From assembly GCF_022397955.1 (NCBI RefSeq), contig NZ_JAKEUQ010000009.1, forward strand, positions 1 through 64,000: a stretch of 64,000 nt of DNA, in the 5' to 3' direction. The notes below the pieces were generated by a model. The model was not told the DNA's origin. It searched no databases and worked only from the letters and a program-made list of their open reading frames with translations. The position numbers were made by a program, and so were the translations under genes. This document shows positions 6,574-20,662 of the stretch, in pieces; position 1 is the stretch's first letter, and every line of letters begins with the position of its first letter. The DNA is from Vibrio sp. Isolate32. GTDB lineage: Bacteria; Pseudomonadota; Gammaproteobacteria; Enterobacterales; Vibrionaceae.

Positions 6574-8469
6574 ATGGGAACAGATCTTCGACGCAAGGCC
6601 TCGCAGCGCACTCAGTTTTTCAGGTTAAATTTAACTTCATGTGCAGTCATGCTGCCGCTAATTGCTCTATATCCCTCCGTTACACACGCTTCTGATACCG
6701 AATCAACTCCTGCTGCCACCGTAATTGAAACCACTCAACTGGTTGGTTTTGGTGAAGCAAAATATCCAGCCGATTTCACTCACTTCGATTACGTTAACCC
6801 TGATGCGCCAAAGCAGGGCAAGGTGACCTATGGCAGCATTGGTACCTACGATAGCTTTAATCGATTCGGTTCTCGCGGCGTTGCTGCAAGTTACACGGGT
6901 GAGATTTACGATACCTTGATGTTTTCTCCGAGCGACGAGATTGATGCGTATTATCCGTTGATCGCCTCTAAGGTTCGCTATGCCAGTGATTTCACTTGGA
7001 TGGAAGTCGATATCAATCCAAAAGCTAAGTTTAATGATGGCGAGCCTATTACGGCTCATGATGTGGCATTCACCTTTAATAAGTTTTCAACCGAGGGTGT
7101 GCCTCAATACCGTGTGTATTACAAAGAAATTAAGTCAGTCACCGCGGTTTCTGATTTGGTGGTTCGTATTGAAATGGAGAAGCCAAACCGCGAGAAGTTG
7201 TTTAGCTTTGCCCAAAGCACTCGCGTACTGCCAGAGCATTATTGGAAAGACAAGAAGCTGTCTGAACCTTTAAGTGAACCGCCTGTAGGCAGCGGCCCTT
7301 ATAAGATCATCAGCTACAAATCTGGTCAAAGCGTGACTTACGGTTTAGATGAAAATTACTGGGCAGCCGACCTGCCTGTTAACGTCGGTCGTAATAACTT
7401 CAAAGAAGTACAATACGATTACTACCGTGACGACACAGTAATGCTAGAAGCCTTCAAAGCAGGGGAGTTCGATCTTCGAACCGAAAACTCAGCTAAGTTC
7501 TGGGCCAACTCATACACGGGCGCGAACTTCGATAAAGGCTATATCATTAAAGAAGAGATCAATCATGAGAAGCCAGAAACGACTCAAGGTTTTGTCTTCA
7601 ACATTCAATCTCCTGTGTTCTCAGATCCAAAGGTTCGTGAAGCGTTAACCTACGCGATGGACTTTGAGTGGATGAATAAGAACATGTTTTATGGACAGTA
7701 CAAGCGTACTCGTAGTTATTTCCAAAACACTGACTATGAAGCGAAAGGCTTGCCAAGTGAAGCTGAAGTAGCGTTACTGTCTCAATACAAAGACCAAATT
7801 CCACCACGAGTCTTTACCGAAGAATTCCAACCACCTGTCACGGATGGTAGCGGCCGTATTCGTAGCCAAATGCGCACAGCTTTCAAATTATTAAAGGAAG
7901 CGGGTTGGGTGCTGAAAGACAAAGTAATGACCAACGAAAAGACTGGCAAGCCGTTGTCATTTGAGTTGTTGATTTACAGCCCAACCACGGAGCGTATTGC
8001 AACACCGGTTCAAAAGAATCTTAAGCGTATGGGTATCGAGATGAAGATCCGTACCATCGATACGACTCAGTACATCAAGCGCTTACGCGATCGTGATTTC
8101 GACATGGTGTCTTCGTCATTTTCTGCAAACCCTTATCCTAGCCCGAACTTAATGATTGTTTGGAACTCTAACTACATTGATTCTACTTACAATACTGCAG
8201 GAGTGATGGATCCAGTGGTTGACGCGTTAACAGAACAAATCGCACGTAACCAACAGGACCCAGAAAAGCTCCTTACGTTAGGTCGTTCTCTTGACCGTGT
8301 ATTGCAGTGGAACTTCTACAATATCCCGCAATGGCACGTAGGCGAATACCGCGTAGCGATGTGGGACAAGTTTGAGCGTCCAGATGTATTACCTAAATAC
8401 GATTTAGGTATCGATACATGGTGGATTTCAGAAGAGAAGGCGGCATTGCTTCCTGAAAAACGTCGCTAG
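6574..8469 (+). CDS. yejA: periplasmic substrate-binding protein YejA
   Basis: This 631-residue family 5 extracellular solute-binding protein is the periplasmic receptor of the YejABEF ABC importer, which in enterobacteria takes up microcin C and oligopeptides. It starts at an ATG preceded by AAGGGAGA and has a basic N-terminus and hydrophobic signal segment ending near VTHASD. The mature part opens with the characteristic VGFGEAKYPADFTHFDYVNP, and the SBP_bac_5 pattern continues (KFNDGEPITAHDVAFTF). It is first of four tandem genes; 12 bases separate it from yejB. It is slightly longer than E. coli YejA (about 604 aa). Confidence 0.93.
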   Translation: MGTDLRRKASQRTQFFRLNLTSCAVMLPLIALYPSVTHASDTESTPAATVIETTQLVGFGEAKYPADFTHFDYVNPDAPKQGKVTYGSIGTYDSFNRFGSRGVAASYTGEIYDTLMFSPSDEIDAYYPLIASKVRYASDFTWMEVDINPKAKFNDGEPITAHDVAFTFNKFSTEGVPQYRVYYKEIKSVTAVSDLVVRIEMEKPNREKLFSFAQSTRVLPEHYWKDKKLSEPLSEPPVGSGPYKIISYKSGQSVTYGLDENYWAADLPVNVGRNNFKEVQYDYYRDDTVMLEAFKAGEFDLRTENSAKFWANSYTGANFDKGYIIKEEINHEKPETTQGFVFNIQSPVFSDPKVREALTYAMDFEWMNKNMFYGQYKRTRSYFQNTDYEAKGLPSEAEVALLSQYKDQIPPRVFTEEFQPPVTDGSGRIRSQMRTAFKLLKEAGWVLKDKVMTNEKTGKPLSFELLIYSPTTERIATPVQKNLKRMGIEMKIRTIDTTQYIKRLRDRDFDMVSSSFSANPYPSPNLMIVWNSNYIDSTYNTAGVMDPVVDALTEQIARNQQDPEKLLTLGRSLDRVLQWNFYNIPQWHVGEYRVAMWDKFERPDVLPKYDLGIDTWWISEEKAALLPEKRR

Positions 8470-8481
8470 GAGTTAGTTAGC

Positions 8482-9570
8482 ATGGCCGCGTATATATTTC
8501 GGCGTTTACTATTGGTGATCCCCACGCTGTGGGCGATCATCACCATCAACTTTTTCATCATTCAGATTGCGCCAGGTGGCCCGGTAGAACAAGCCGTTGC
8601 TCAATTAGAAGGGCACAACTCCGGTATAATGGAGCGTTTTTCTGGTGGTGGACAAGAAGTTGATTTAAGCGAAAGTGATCAAGCTTCTGCCAGCGGTTAT
8701 AAAGGCTCACGTGGGCTTGATCCTGAAGTGGTTGAAGAGATCAAAAAGCAGTTTGGTTTTGATAAGCCGATTCACGTTCGCTACTTTGATATGTTGAAAA
8801 ATTACGCGACCTTTAACTTTGGTGAAAGCCTGTTTAAGGGCGGTAACGTGATTGATCTCATCATCGAGCGGCTGCCTGTCTCCATTTCTTTGGGGTTATG
8901 GAGTACCTTAATCATCTACGTGATTTCGATTCCCTTAGGCATTATGAAGGCGATACATCACGGCTCTCGTTTTGATATTTGGTCGAGCGCGGTGGTGATA
9001 GTCGGCTACGCAGTGCCGGGCTTCCTGTTTGCGATTATCCTGATTATTTTGTTTGCGAGTGGTAACTACTTCAGTTGGTTCCCATTGCGTGGGCTCGTGT
9101 CGAGTAACTTCGACCAGCTTAACTGGCATCAGCAAATTGGCGACTACTTCTGGCACTTAGCGTTACCTATTTTTGCTATGGTCATCGGTGGCTTTGCAAC
9201 ACTGAGCATGTTGACCAAAAACTCCTTCCTTGATGAAATCAATAAGCAATATGTGGTGACCGCGCGAGCGAAAGGTTTGGACGAGAGCAGCATTCTCTAT
9301 AAGCACGTCTTCCGTAACGCGATGTTGATCATTATTGCGGGTTTCCCAAGCGCATTTATTAGTATTTTCTTCACAGGCTCTATGTTGATCGAAGTGATGT
9401 TTTCACTGGAAGGTATCGGTTTGCTTGGCTTTGAGTCCACGATTCAACGTGATTACCCAGTGGTGTTCAGCTCTCTCTATATCATGACCTTGCTTGGCTT
9501 GGTGCTGAGCATTATCTCCGACCTAACTTATACCTGGGTTGATCCTCGAATTGATTTTGAAGCGCGTTAA
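8482..9570 (+). CDS. yejB: ABC transporter permease YejB
   Basis: This 362-residue inner-membrane permease is close to the E. coli length (364). It starts [20 protein letters not shown], typical of DppB/OppB-type permeases, and has the binding-protein-dependent transport EAA loop ([20 protein letters not shown]) near residues 255-275. A GGAG ribosome binding site precedes the ATG. It forms the heterodimeric channel with YejE. A 60-residue soluble insertion after the first membrane helix is normal for YejB. Confidence 0.93.
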   Translation: MAAYIFRRLLLVIPTLWAIITINFFIIQIAPGGPVEQAVAQLEGHNSGIMERFSGGGQEVDLSESDQASASGYKGSRGLDPEVVEEIKKQFGFDKPIHVRYFDMLKNYATFNFGESLFKGGNVIDLIIERLPVSISLGLWSTLIIYVISIPLGIMKAIHHGSRFDIWSSAVVIVGYAVPGFLFAIILIILFASGNYFSWFPLRGLVSSNFDQLNWHQQIGDYFWHLALPIFAMVIGGFATLSMLTKNSFLDEINKQYVVTARAKGLDESSILYKHVFRNAMLIIIAGFPSAFISIFFTGSMLIEVMFSLEGIGLLGFESTIQRDYPVVFSSLYIMTLLGLVLSIISDLTYTWVDPRIDFEAR

Positions 9571-9600
9571 TGGCGAACGAATAAAAGGTATTGATAGAAG

Positions 9601-10623
9601 ATGTTTAACAACCCTTTAGCAGAAGCTCGTTGGTTACGTTTTAAAGCAAACAAGCGTGGTTTTATCTCTCTTTGGATATTCACCATCTTGTTTGGGTTGA
9701 GCCTGTTCGCCGAGATCATTGCCAACGATAAACCACTCTTGGTGTCTTATGACAATCAGTGGTTTGTGCCTGTTATCAATGAATACGCAGAGACGGAATT
9801 TGGTGGCGAGTTTGAAACTGAAGCCGACTACAAAGACCCGTATGTTATTGAACTCATTGAAGACAGCGGTTACATCGTGTGGCCAATCATTCCATTTAGC
9901 TACGACACGATAAACTTCGATATTTCAGGAGCTGTGCCGTCGGAGCCTGATTCGGTGAACTGGTTAGGAACCGATGATAAAGGGCGAGATGTATTGGCTC
10001 GTATCATTTATGGGTTCCGAATCTCCGTTCTATTTGGTTTTATTTTGACGATCGTGTCGAGCGTGATAGGCGTGGTGGTTGGAGCAACACAAGGTTACTA
10101 CGGCGGTTGGGTTGATTTATTTGGACAACGCTTCATTGAAGTTTGGTCTGGTATGCCGACATTGTTCTTGTTGATCATTCTCTCGAGCTTTATTGAGCCG
10201 AATTTCTGGTGGTTGCTGGGGATTATGGTGCTGTTCAGTTGGATGAGCTTAGTCGGTATCGTGCGAGCAGAGTTCTTACGCTGTCGTAACTTCGACTATG
10301 TACGTGCAGCGCAAGCGATGGGCGTTGATGACAAACGCATTATGCTTCGTCACATGCTACCCAACGCGATGGTCGCATCGTTAACCATGATGCCGTTCAT
10401 TCTTTCTGGGTCGGTGACTACATTAACCTCATTAGATTTCTTGGGTTTTGGTCTTCCTGCAGGTTCACCTTCATTGGGCGAGCTGTTGGCGCAAGGTAAA
10501 GCTAACTTGCAAGCGCCTTGGCTTGGTATCTCTGCTTTCGTCGTACTTTCACTGATGCTTACGTTGCTTGTCTTCGTTGGTGAAGCGGTACGCGATGCCT
10601 TCGACCCACATCAACAGAAGTAA
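9601..10623 (+). CDS. yejE: ABC transporter permease YejE
   Basis: The 340-residue second permease of the importer, an OppC/DppC-type protein. It has an N-terminal helix, a periplasmic region, the WLGTDDKGRDVLARIIYG entry motif and an EAA loop (VRAAQAMGVDDKRIMLRHML). It lies 30 bases after yejB and 9 bases before yejF, so it is clearly in the same operon. E. coli YejE is 341 residues. Confidence 0.93.
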   Translation: MFNNPLAEARWLRFKANKRGFISLWIFTILFGLSLFAEIIANDKPLLVSYDNQWFVPVINEYAETEFGGEFETEADYKDPYVIELIEDSGYIVWPIIPFSYDTINFDISGAVPSEPDSVNWLGTDDKGRDVLARIIYGFRISVLFGFILTIVSSVIGVVVGATQGYYGGWVDLFGQRFIEVWSGMPTLFLLIILSSFIEPNFWWLLGIMVLFSWMSLVGIVRAEFLRCRNFDYVRAAQAMGVDDKRIMLRHMLPNAMVASLTMMPFILSGSVTTLTSLDFLGFGLPAGSPSLGELLAQGKANLQAPWLGISAFVVLSLMLTLLVFVGEAVRDAFDPHQQK

Positions 10624-10632
10624 GGATAGGTT

Positions 10633-12252
10633 ATGACTTCAAATACAGCTCCTGCTTCTCCAGTTCTAACCATCGACAAATTGTCCGTAGGTTTTGGACG
10701 TAAAGATTCGATAGAACAAGTGACTCACGATGTCTCATTGGAGATATACAAAGGCGAAACACTGGCGTTGGTGGGTGAGAGTGGTTCAGGTAAATCGGTT
10801 ACGGCTAATTCCGTGTTAAAACTGTTGCCTAAAGGCTCATCGCACTACTTAAGCGGTAAGATTGATTTCTCTGGCACCGATATTTTGAGTTGTTCTGAAA
10901 GGCAACTTCGCGGAATTCGTGGCGGGCGTATTGGCATGATCTTCCAAGAGCCGATGGTGTCATTGAACCCGCTTCATCGAATCGGTAAACAGTTGGTTGA
11001 AACGCTCGCTATTCATCGAGGTATGCGAACCAATAAAGCGCAAGCCTTGGCGATTGAATGGCTTTCAAAGGTAGGTATTCGCTATCCAGAGCAAAAGATT
11101 TCAGCGTACCCACATGAGTTGTCAGGCGGAGAGCGCCAACGCGTGATGATCGCAATGGCTCTCATTAATGAACCAGAGTTGCTTATTGCTGATGAACCGA
11201 CAACCGCATTGGATGTGTCGGTACAGGCACAGATCCTTGATCTTTTAAAAGACCTGCAACAAGAACTCGGTATGGCGATGCTCTTTATCACTCACGACTT
11301 AAGCATCGTTCGTAAGATTGCCGACAGAGTCGCGGTAATGAAAGATGGTCGTTTGGTTGAAAGCAATGACTGCCAAACACTGTTTAATGCACCATCTCAT
11401 CCTTATACCCAAAAGCTCATCAATTCCGACCCTAAAGGTTTGCCTGTTCCTGTGTCATCCGACAGCCAACCGCTACTCGACGTAAATCAACTTCGTGTTT
11501 GGTTCCCAATTACGGGCGGCTTATTTAAGCGCACGATTTCGCATGTAAAAGCCGTCACTGATATGGAGTTCACCCTTAAGAAAGGGCACTCAATTGGCTT
11601 AGTGGGTGAGAGTGGTTCTGGTAAGTCAACCACAGGTATGGCGATATTAAAGCTGGTGGAGAGTGAAGGTTCGATCACTTATGAAAGCGAGCAAATTCAA
11701 GGGCTAAACCGCCAGCAAATGCTGCCATTTCGAAGCCGTATGCAAGTTGTATTTCAAGATCCATTCTCAGCGTTGAACCCAAGAATGTCGGTGGCACTAG
11801 TAATTGGTGAAGGCTTACGCGTTCATCAGCAGCTTGATGAGAGCGAACTAGATCAACGTATCTGTGATGTGATGAAAGAGGTCGACCTTGACCCTGAAAC
11901 ACGCCACCGTTACCCAAATGAGTTTTCGGGCGGTCAAAGACAGCGCATTGCGATTGCGCGAGCACTGATTCTGAAGCCAGAGTTTATCTTACTCGATGAG
12001 CCGACCTCCTCATTAGACAGAACGGTGCAAGCTCAGGTATTAGACTTACTGAAGTCACTGCAAGAAAAGTACGGTCTGACCTATCTATTCATCAGTCATG
12101 ATCTGAATGTCGTGAAATCACTGTGTCATTACACCATCGTAATGAAAGCCGGTGAGGTGATTGAGAAGGGGGATACAGAGACTTTGTTTGGTAATCCACA
12201 ACATCAATATACCAAGCAGTTGGTGAGCCTCTCGAATGTGGGTGGAGTGTAA
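10633..12252 (+). CDS. yejF: ABC transporter ATP-binding protein YejF (two ATPase domains)
   Basis: This 539-residue fused double ATPase energises the YejBE channel. Two Walker A motifs are visible (GESGSGKSVT near residue 55 and GESGSGKSTT near 326), each with its own signature (LSGGERQRV and FSGGQRQRI) and Walker B (LLIADEPTTALD and FILLDEPTSSLD). The short linker carries the oligopeptide ABC C-terminal type segment. It is the last gene of yejABEF. A clear terminator is not obvious before the next gene, which begins 131 bases later with its own ribosome binding site. Confidence 0.93.
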   Translation: MTSNTAPASPVLTIDKLSVGFGRKDSIEQVTHDVSLEIYKGETLALVGESGSGKSVTANSVLKLLPKGSSHYLSGKIDFSGTDILSCSERQLRGIRGGRIGMIFQEPMVSLNPLHRIGKQLVETLAIHRGMRTNKAQALAIEWLSKVGIRYPEQKISAYPHELSGGERQRVMIAMALINEPELLIADEPTTALDVSVQAQILDLLKDLQQELGMAMLFITHDLSIVRKIADRVAVMKDGRLVESNDCQTLFNAPSHPYTQKLINSDPKGLPVPVSSDSQPLLDVNQLRVWFPITGGLFKRTISHVKAVTDMEFTLKKGHSIGLVGESGSGKSTTGMAILKLVESEGSITYESEQIQGLNRQQMLPFRSRMQVVFQDPFSALNPRMSVALVIGEGLRVHQQLDESELDQRICDVMKEVDLDPETRHRYPNEFSGGQRQRIAIARALILKPEFILLDEPTSSLDRTVQAQVLDLLKSLQEKYGLTYLFISHDLNVVKSLCHYTIVMKAGEVIEKGDTETLFGNPQHQYTKQLVSLSNVGGV

Positions 12253-12383
12253 TGTAAGTCGCCAATAGAGGCACTATTCTTTACAACAAGGGCGATCAGG
12301 TTGAATTCAACATGGTCATTTAGTGGTTTTACGATTACACTGCGCCCAATATTTCAGAAGTACATATTTAGGTAGAGGTCACC

Positions 12384-12905
12384 ATGGACCAAGAACATTA
12401 CGAAGACGCTGACTATGAAGGTTACGAGCACGGCGAAGAAGGCGAAGAGATTGAAATCGAGGCCATTGGTATAGATGTATCGTCTCAGCCAATTGAGCTT
12501 TACAAGGTGTTCAAGATCGCGAACCTAGTGAGTGGTGGTGGCGAGGCTAAGCACATCATCTCTGAAGGTTACGTTGCGGTAAACGGTGAGCTTGAAACAC
12601 GTAAGCGTCGTAAAATGTACGATGGTGACTTCTTCGAATTCAACCAAGAATACTATGTAGTATGCTGTGATCAGCCAGTACAAGAAGTAGAAGATAAACC
12701 AAAGAAAAAAGAAGCGGCTAAGAAAGACCAGTCTAATAAGGATTTTAAGAAGAAAGAATCTAAGAAAAGTACCGCTGAAATGTTGAGTGCTAAAGCAGAA
12801 CCAAAGAAAGAGAAAAAGAAAGAAAACAAAGAGAAAAAGAAAGCCGACGCGCCAAAGTCTCAACGTGATGAGAAAAGCGGCCGTAATTCGATTGAGTTCT
12901 TCTAA
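12384..12905 (+). CDS. S4-domain RNA-binding protein with acidic head and lysine-rich tail
   Basis: This 173-residue protein has three parts. Residues 1-30 are very acidic. Residues about 35-95 form an S4 RNA-binding domain (LVSGGGEAKHIISEGYVAVN followed by GELETRKRRKMYDGD), like E. coli YbcJ. Residues about 100-165 are a low-complexity lysine/glutamate tail. YbcJ is only about 70 residues, so both extensions are additions. The tail probably binds RNA or ribosomes non-specifically, which is inference. A strong terminator follows. Confidence 0.85.
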   Translation: MDQEHYEDADYEGYEHGEEGEEIEIEAIGIDVSSQPIELYKVFKIANLVSGGGEAKHIISEGYVAVNGELETRKRRKMYDGDFFEFNQEYYVVCCDQPVQEVEDKPKKKEAAKKDQSNKDFKKKESKKSTAEMLSAKAEPKKEKKKENKEKKKADAPKSQRDEKSGRNSIEFF

Positions 12906-12946
12906 ACTACAGCTCTAAACGTGTGCTTAGAGTTTGTCAGATACCA

Positions 12947-12972
12947 AAAGGCTCACTAGATAGTGAGCCTTT
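12947..12972. terminator. bidirectional terminator between the S4 gene and the atp operon
   Basis: AAAGGCTCACTA, loop GA, TAGTGAGCCTTT. The stem is perfect; it separates the convergent S4 gene and atpC. Confidence 0.85.
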
Positions 12973-13008
12973 CTGTATTTAGAATCAACAAACATCTAGG
13001 CTCTATTC

Positions 13009-13452
13009 TTAGTGTCGAGTGCGAGAAGAAGTCAGTTCTGATGCTCGTAACTGAGCAATCGCTTTTGCTAGTTCAAGCTGAGCTTGCGCAAAGTTAACGT
13101 CTACGTTGCCCTTATTGATGTTTTCTAGAGCAGCGTGTTTAGCTTCTTCAGCGCGAGCACGGTCAATGTCTTTTGCGTGCAAAGCGGTATCGGCCAACAC
13201 CGTCACTACATCGGGTTGAACTTCAATCATCCCACCAGACACATAAAGTACTTCATCTTCTGCTTTTGGATCGGTGACAAACACCGTCACGCCCGGTTTT
13301 ATTTTGCTGAGAAGCGGGGAGTGACCGGGACGAATCCCGAGTTCACCATCTGCTCCAGAAACGGCTAGGGCATATGCCGGCCCTGAAAACAGCGTACCTT
13401 CCGCACTTACGATATTAAGTTGAAATGTATTGTCTGTAATTCCAATAGCCAT
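13009..13452 (-). CDS. atpC: F1F0 ATP synthase epsilon subunit
   Basis: The 147-residue epsilon subunit belongs to the central stalk and can inhibit F1. The N-terminal beta sandwich is recognisable (FQLNIVSAEGTLFSG, GELGIRPGHSPLLSKIKPG) and is followed by the two-helix C-terminal hairpin. It is the last gene of the operon, 14 bases after atpD, and ends just before the shared terminator. E. coli AtpC is 139 residues. Confidence 0.95.
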   Translation of the reverse strand: MAIGITDNTFQLNIVSAEGTLFSGPAYALAVSGADGELGIRPGHSPLLSKIKPGVTVFVTDPKAEDEVLYVSGGMIEVQPDVVTVLADTALHAKDIDRARAEEAKHAALENINKGNVDVNFAQAQLELAKAIAQLRASELTSSRTRH

Positions 13453-13466
13453 GATGCACCTACCTG

Positions 13467-15765
<2,299 letters not shown>

Positions 15766-15811
15766 AATCTGCTCCTATTTGTTTTTGTTTCCAGCTAACA
15801 AACCGGAGCAC

Positions 15812-17353
15812 TTACCAAGCTTTCATCCCAACAAAACCTTCTAGAATCTCTTTAAGAGCGCTATCGATTTCGTCGTTGTAATCACCTGTCGTGTTAATCT
15901 TGTCGATCAGCGCTGGGTTTTGAGCTTTGGCGTACGCGATCAGCTCTTCTTCGAAGCGGGCTAGGTTGTTTAGCTCAACATCGACTAAGTAGCCTTTTTC
16001 AGCCGCGTAAATCACAGTAGCTTGCTCTGCAACCGACATAGGGGAGTACTGCTTTTGCTTCATCAGTTCAGTCACACGCTCACCATGGTCAAGTTGCTTA
16101 CGCGTCATCTCATCTAGATCAGAAGAGAACTGAGCGAATGCCGCCAATTCACGGTATTGAGCCAGTGAAGTACGGATACCGCCAGATAGCTTCTTGATGA
16201 TCTTGCACTGGGCAGCACCACCCACACGAGATACCGAGATGCCTGGGTCAACGGCTGGACGTAAGCCTGCGTTAAATAGCTGAGTCTGCAGGAAAACCTG
16301 ACCATCGGTAATTGAGATTACGTTGGTTGGTACGAATGCCGATACGTCGCCTGCTTGAGTTTCAATGATAGGCAGCGCGGTTAATGAGCCTGTTTGGCCT
16401 TTTACTTCGCCGTTAGTGAACTTCTCTACATACTCTGCATTGACTCGTGCTGCGCGTTCTAGCAGGCGTGAGTGAAGGTAGAATACGTCGCCAGGGAAGG
16501 CTTCACGGCCCGGTGGGCGTTTAAGTAGCAATGAGATTTGACGGTAAGCGACCGCTTGTTTGGATAGGTCATCGTAGATGATCAGTGCATCTTCACCACG
16601 GTCACGGAAGTATTCACCCATGGTGCAACCCGCGTAGGGTGCTAGGTATTGCAGTGCTGCTGATTCTGATGCAGATGCGACAACCACGATGGTGTTTTTA
16701 AGTGCGTCGTGCTTTTCGAGCTTGCGAACCACGTTAGCGATGGTTGACGCTTTTTGACCAATCGCCACATACACACATTTAATGCCTGAATCTTTTTGGT
16801 TGATGATGGCATCGATTGCTAGTGCCGTTTTACCTGTCTGACGGTCACCGATGATCAGTTCACGTTGACCACGACCGATAGGCACCATGGTATCGACCGC
16901 TTTGTAGCCAGTCTGAATTGGCTGGTCTACAGACTTACGTTCAATTACACCTGGGGCAATCACTTCTACTGGGTCAAGACGGTCACAACTTACGGGACCT
17001 TTACCATCAATCGGCTCACCTAGAGTGTTTACTGCACGGCCCAGAAGCCCATTACCGACTGGTACTTCCAAGATACGCCCAGTGCCTTTTACTTTCATGC
17101 CTTCAGAAAGGTCAATGTAAGGACCCATTACCACCGCACCAACAGAGTGGGTGTCTAGGTTAAGTGCAAGTGCGTATTTGCCGCCAGGTAGTTCAATCAT
17201 CTCGCCTTGCATCACATCTGCAAGACCGTTGATGGTGATGATGCCATCACGAACCGATACGATAGTGCCTTCGTTGCGAGCTTCAGTGCTCACGTTAAAT
17301 TGCGAGATTCGTTCTCTAATTAGATCACTAATTTCATTTGAATTTAATTGCAT
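15812..17353 (-). CDS. atpA: F1F0 ATP synthase alpha subunit
   Basis: The 513-residue alpha subunit, the same length as E. coli AtpA. It starts [16 protein letters not shown] and contains the non-catalytic nucleotide-binding P-loop [15 protein letters not shown], the [16 protein letters not shown] loop and the alpha signature [17 protein letters not shown] with the arginine finger (VSRVG). It lies 8 bases after atpH, so translation is probably coupled. Confidence 0.97.
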   Translation of the reverse strand: MQLNSNEISDLIRERISQFNVSTEARNEGTIVSVRDGIITINGLADVMQGEMIELPGGKYALALNLDTHSVGAVVMGPYIDLSEGMKVKGTGRILEVPVGNGLLGRAVNTLGEPIDGKGPVSCDRLDPVEVIAPGVIERKSVDQPIQTGYKAVDTMVPIGRGQRELIIGDRQTGKTALAIDAIINQKDSGIKCVYVAIGQKASTIANVVRKLEKHDALKNTIVVVASASESAALQYLAPYAGCTMGEYFRDRGEDALIIYDDLSKQAVAYRQISLLLKRPPGREAFPGDVFYLHSRLLERAARVNAEYVEKFTNGEVKGQTGSLTALPIIETQAGDVSAFVPTNVISITDGQVFLQTQLFNAGLRPAVDPGISVSRVGGAAQCKIIKKLSGGIRTSLAQYRELAAFAQFSSDLDEMTRKQLDHGERVTELMKQKQYSPMSVAEQATVIYAAEKGYLVDVELNNLARFEEELIAYAKAQNPALIDKINTTGDYNDEIDSALKEILEGFVGMKAW

Positions 17354-17361
17354 TTTATTAC

Positions 17362-17913
17362 CTATCTCGCGTGAAGTTGATTAGCTAATCGGCTTATTGA
17401 TGTGTTCAATGAACCATCTATAACGGTTTCACCCGCCTTGATGACGATCCCACCGACCAGTGAGTCGTCAATCACCTGTTCTAATTCAACCTGACGCTCT
17501 AATTTCTTCTCAAGTGCAGCCGTTAATGAGGTAACTTGACCTGATGTAAGGCATTCTGAGCTGGTGACAGTGACAGGAATTACACGTTCATGTTCGTCCT
17601 TCAGCTCGCTGAACAAGCTAAACAAGTCTTTTACGACGGAAAGGCGACCATTCTCAGCCAACACTCGAATTAGGTTGATAACGTGTTCATCAACCAACCC
17701 TTGGCAAACGTGAATGATGAGATTGGCGAGCTGTTCAGTTTGTTGGGCGCTTGCCCCTTCTGCTGAGATAATCTGATCAGCGATCGCTTCTTCTTCCGTT
17801 ATTGCCACAAGAATCGAAAGCATTGAGTGCCACTCTTGTAACTTGTTTTCACCCAAAGCAAAGTCAAATGAGGCTTTCGCGTAGGGATGAGCAATATTGG
17901 TGTAATCTGACAT
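17362..17913 (-). CDS. atpH: F1F0 ATP synthase delta subunit
   Basis: The 183-residue delta (OSCP-type) subunit joins the peripheral stalk to the top of F1. The N-terminal [20 protein letters not shown] and the C-terminal [20 protein letters not shown] segments are family hallmarks. It lies 11 bases after atpF. Confidence 0.95.
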   Translation of the reverse strand: MSDYTNIAHPYAKASFDFALGENKLQEWHSMLSILVAITEEEAIADQIISAEGASAQQTEQLANLIIHVCQGLVDEHVINLIRVLAENGRLSVVKDLFSLFSELKDEHERVIPVTVTSSECLTSGQVTSLTAALEKKLERQVELEQVIDDSLVGGIVIKAGETVIDGSLNTSISRLANQLHAR

Positions 17914-17924
17914 ACTGCCTCCGC

Positions 17925-18395
17925 TTACAGTTCGCTAATGAGTTGATCAACTAACGCTCGGTTTGTTTCTGAATCTAGGTTTTTGTTGATCAGTTTCTGT
18001 GCACTTTGAATTACAGCGTCTGCCATGTCTGCCTGAAGTTCACGACGTAACTTTTGACGCTCACTTTCTAGTTCGGCTCTGCCTTGCTCTAGGATGCGCG
18101 CTTTTTCTTGCTCTGCTTCTTCGTGCGCTAATGTGATGATTTCGTTGCGGCGTTTTTTGCCTTGCTCAATCAGTTCGGTCACATTTTTTTTCGCATCTGC
18201 GACGAGTTGTGCGCCATTTGATTTTGCTAGTTCTAGCTCTTTCGCTGCATTCTCTGAGTGGCGTAAACCATCAGCGATTTCTTTTTGGCGCGCGTCTAAC
18301 ATCGCGGTGAGAGGGGGCCATACATATTTCATGCATAGCCAAACAAAAATCACGAATGAGATTGCTTGACCAAACATGCTGGCATTTAAATTCAT
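17925..18395 (-). CDS. atpF: F1F0 ATP synthase b subunit
   Basis: The 156-residue peripheral-stalk subunit has one N-terminal membrane helix ([20 protein letters not shown]), then a long charged coiled coil rich in Ala, Glu, Lys and Arg. Length and order match E. coli AtpF exactly. Confidence 0.96.
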   Translation of the reverse strand: MNLNASMFGQAISFVIFVWLCMKYVWPPLTAMLDARQKEIADGLRHSENAAKELELAKSNGAQLVADAKKNVTELIEQGKKRRNEIITLAHEEAEQEKARILEQGRAELESERQKLRRELQADMADAVIQSAQKLINKNLDSETNRALVDQLISEL

Positions 18396-18449
18396 ACCTT
18401 CCTCACTAAATCTTGATTATTTACAAATCGATCTTTTCAAAGCTTTTAA

Positions 18450-18686
18450 TTAAGCAACGGCAAAGATGATGTATAGACCGATACCAACACCGATCATCGG
18501 TACAGCATCAACAAGGCCCATCATGATGAAGAATTGAGTACGAAGCATTGGAGTAAGGTCTGGTTGACGAGCAACACCTTCAAGGTATTTACCTGCTAAG
18601 TTACCAATACCAGATGCTGCACCCGCTGCACCTAAACCGATCAGTAGTGCACCCGCTACATATAAAACTGCGCTTACGATATCCAT
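18450..18686 (-). CDS. atpE: F1F0 ATP synthase c subunit (proton type)
   Basis: The 78-residue proteolipid has two membrane helices joined by the polar loop GVARQPDL. The ion-binding carboxylate is Asp in [12 protein letters not shown], with no Gln in helix 1 and no Glu-Ser pair in helix 2. This is the proton-type pattern of E. coli, not the sodium-type pattern. It lies 54 bases before atpF and 45 bases after atpB. Confidence 0.96.
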   Translation of the reverse strand: MDIVSAVLYVAGALLIGLGAAGAASGIGNLAGKYLEGVARQPDLTPMLRTQFFIMMGLVDAVPMIGVGIGLYIIFAVA

Positions 18687-18731
18687 TTGTATCTCCGATA
18701 AATAATGTGTTAGTTAGTTTTTAATTATTAA

Positions 18732-19905
<1,174 letters not shown>

Positions 19906-20620
19906 AATAAAACCTTATATTTAACAGTGTAAGCTCATATAAAACACAGTATGAATATGTCTTGCTACTCGCATTTACTTGTTAATAAAACTTTGCTTGT
20001 TAACAAAGATATAATCTTGCTGGTTTTATATCTCCTGACGAAATAGAACGGTATAAACTAATTCGCTCTCGTTTCGACAAAATATAAACTACGCCTAAAA
20101 TTATGTGATCAAAACGACAAATATCGACATCAATAATTCCATTTTTGAAATAGGTGCTTTTCATTTGTGAAAGTAATAATTCTGTCACTTTAATCATGAA
20201 TATTTCAGATGCTTTATTGATAACTTGAAGTATTAAGAATTGCCTGAATAATTCAGAGTCACGCTAAGTGATATTAAGGTGGTTAATCTATACTTTTCAT
20301 GCACTTAAAGATTGTTTTCATAAGGGTAAGAGTTGGGTGCTAGATGTGTGATTTAATCACTATTTAGCTATTTATAACGAGCAGCGTGCGTTTATTAACG
20401 CAGAAATATATATTTTTTATCTATTACTCATGAAGCGTGGAAAAACTGTGTCACATCAATGGTTATTCACGTTTTTGCTACTCATTGAGGTATTTATGGC
20501 CGGTTAGATTGGAAGGTGAGGGAAAGAATTGAGAGTGTTAAAACCGTTTTTATGAAGTTTAAACCTTACTTCATAGCCCGTTGATTGTGGTTGATTCGAC
20601 CACGTAAAGCGTATTCTGAA
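19906..20620. other. 715-bp AT-rich gap upstream of the atp operon
   Basis: No convincing gene was found; a 65-codon minus frame (20000-20197) lacks a ribosome binding site and family features. The region must hold the atpI promoter, but I could not single out -35/-10 boxes with confidence. Confidence 0.5.
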
Positions 20621-20655
20621 GTAACAAGTGGCGGTGACGCACTGCCACTTGTTAC
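20621..20655 (-). terminator. hairpin after the LysR gene
   Basis: GTAACAAGTGGC and GCCACTTGTTAC form a perfect 12-bp stem around 11 bases, 8 bases beyond the LysR stop. The T tract is weak on either strand. Confidence 0.65.
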
Positions 20656-20662
20656 ATTTTGC

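Noticed and set aside
18450..18686. Sodium-dependent ATP synthase
   Set aside because: The c subunit has [12 protein letters not shown] with Asp and no Gln/Glu-Ser ligand set, so proton use is expected.
20000..20197. 65-residue minus-strand ORF before the atp operon
   Set aside because: No ribosome binding site and AT-rich composition typical of intergenic DNA.
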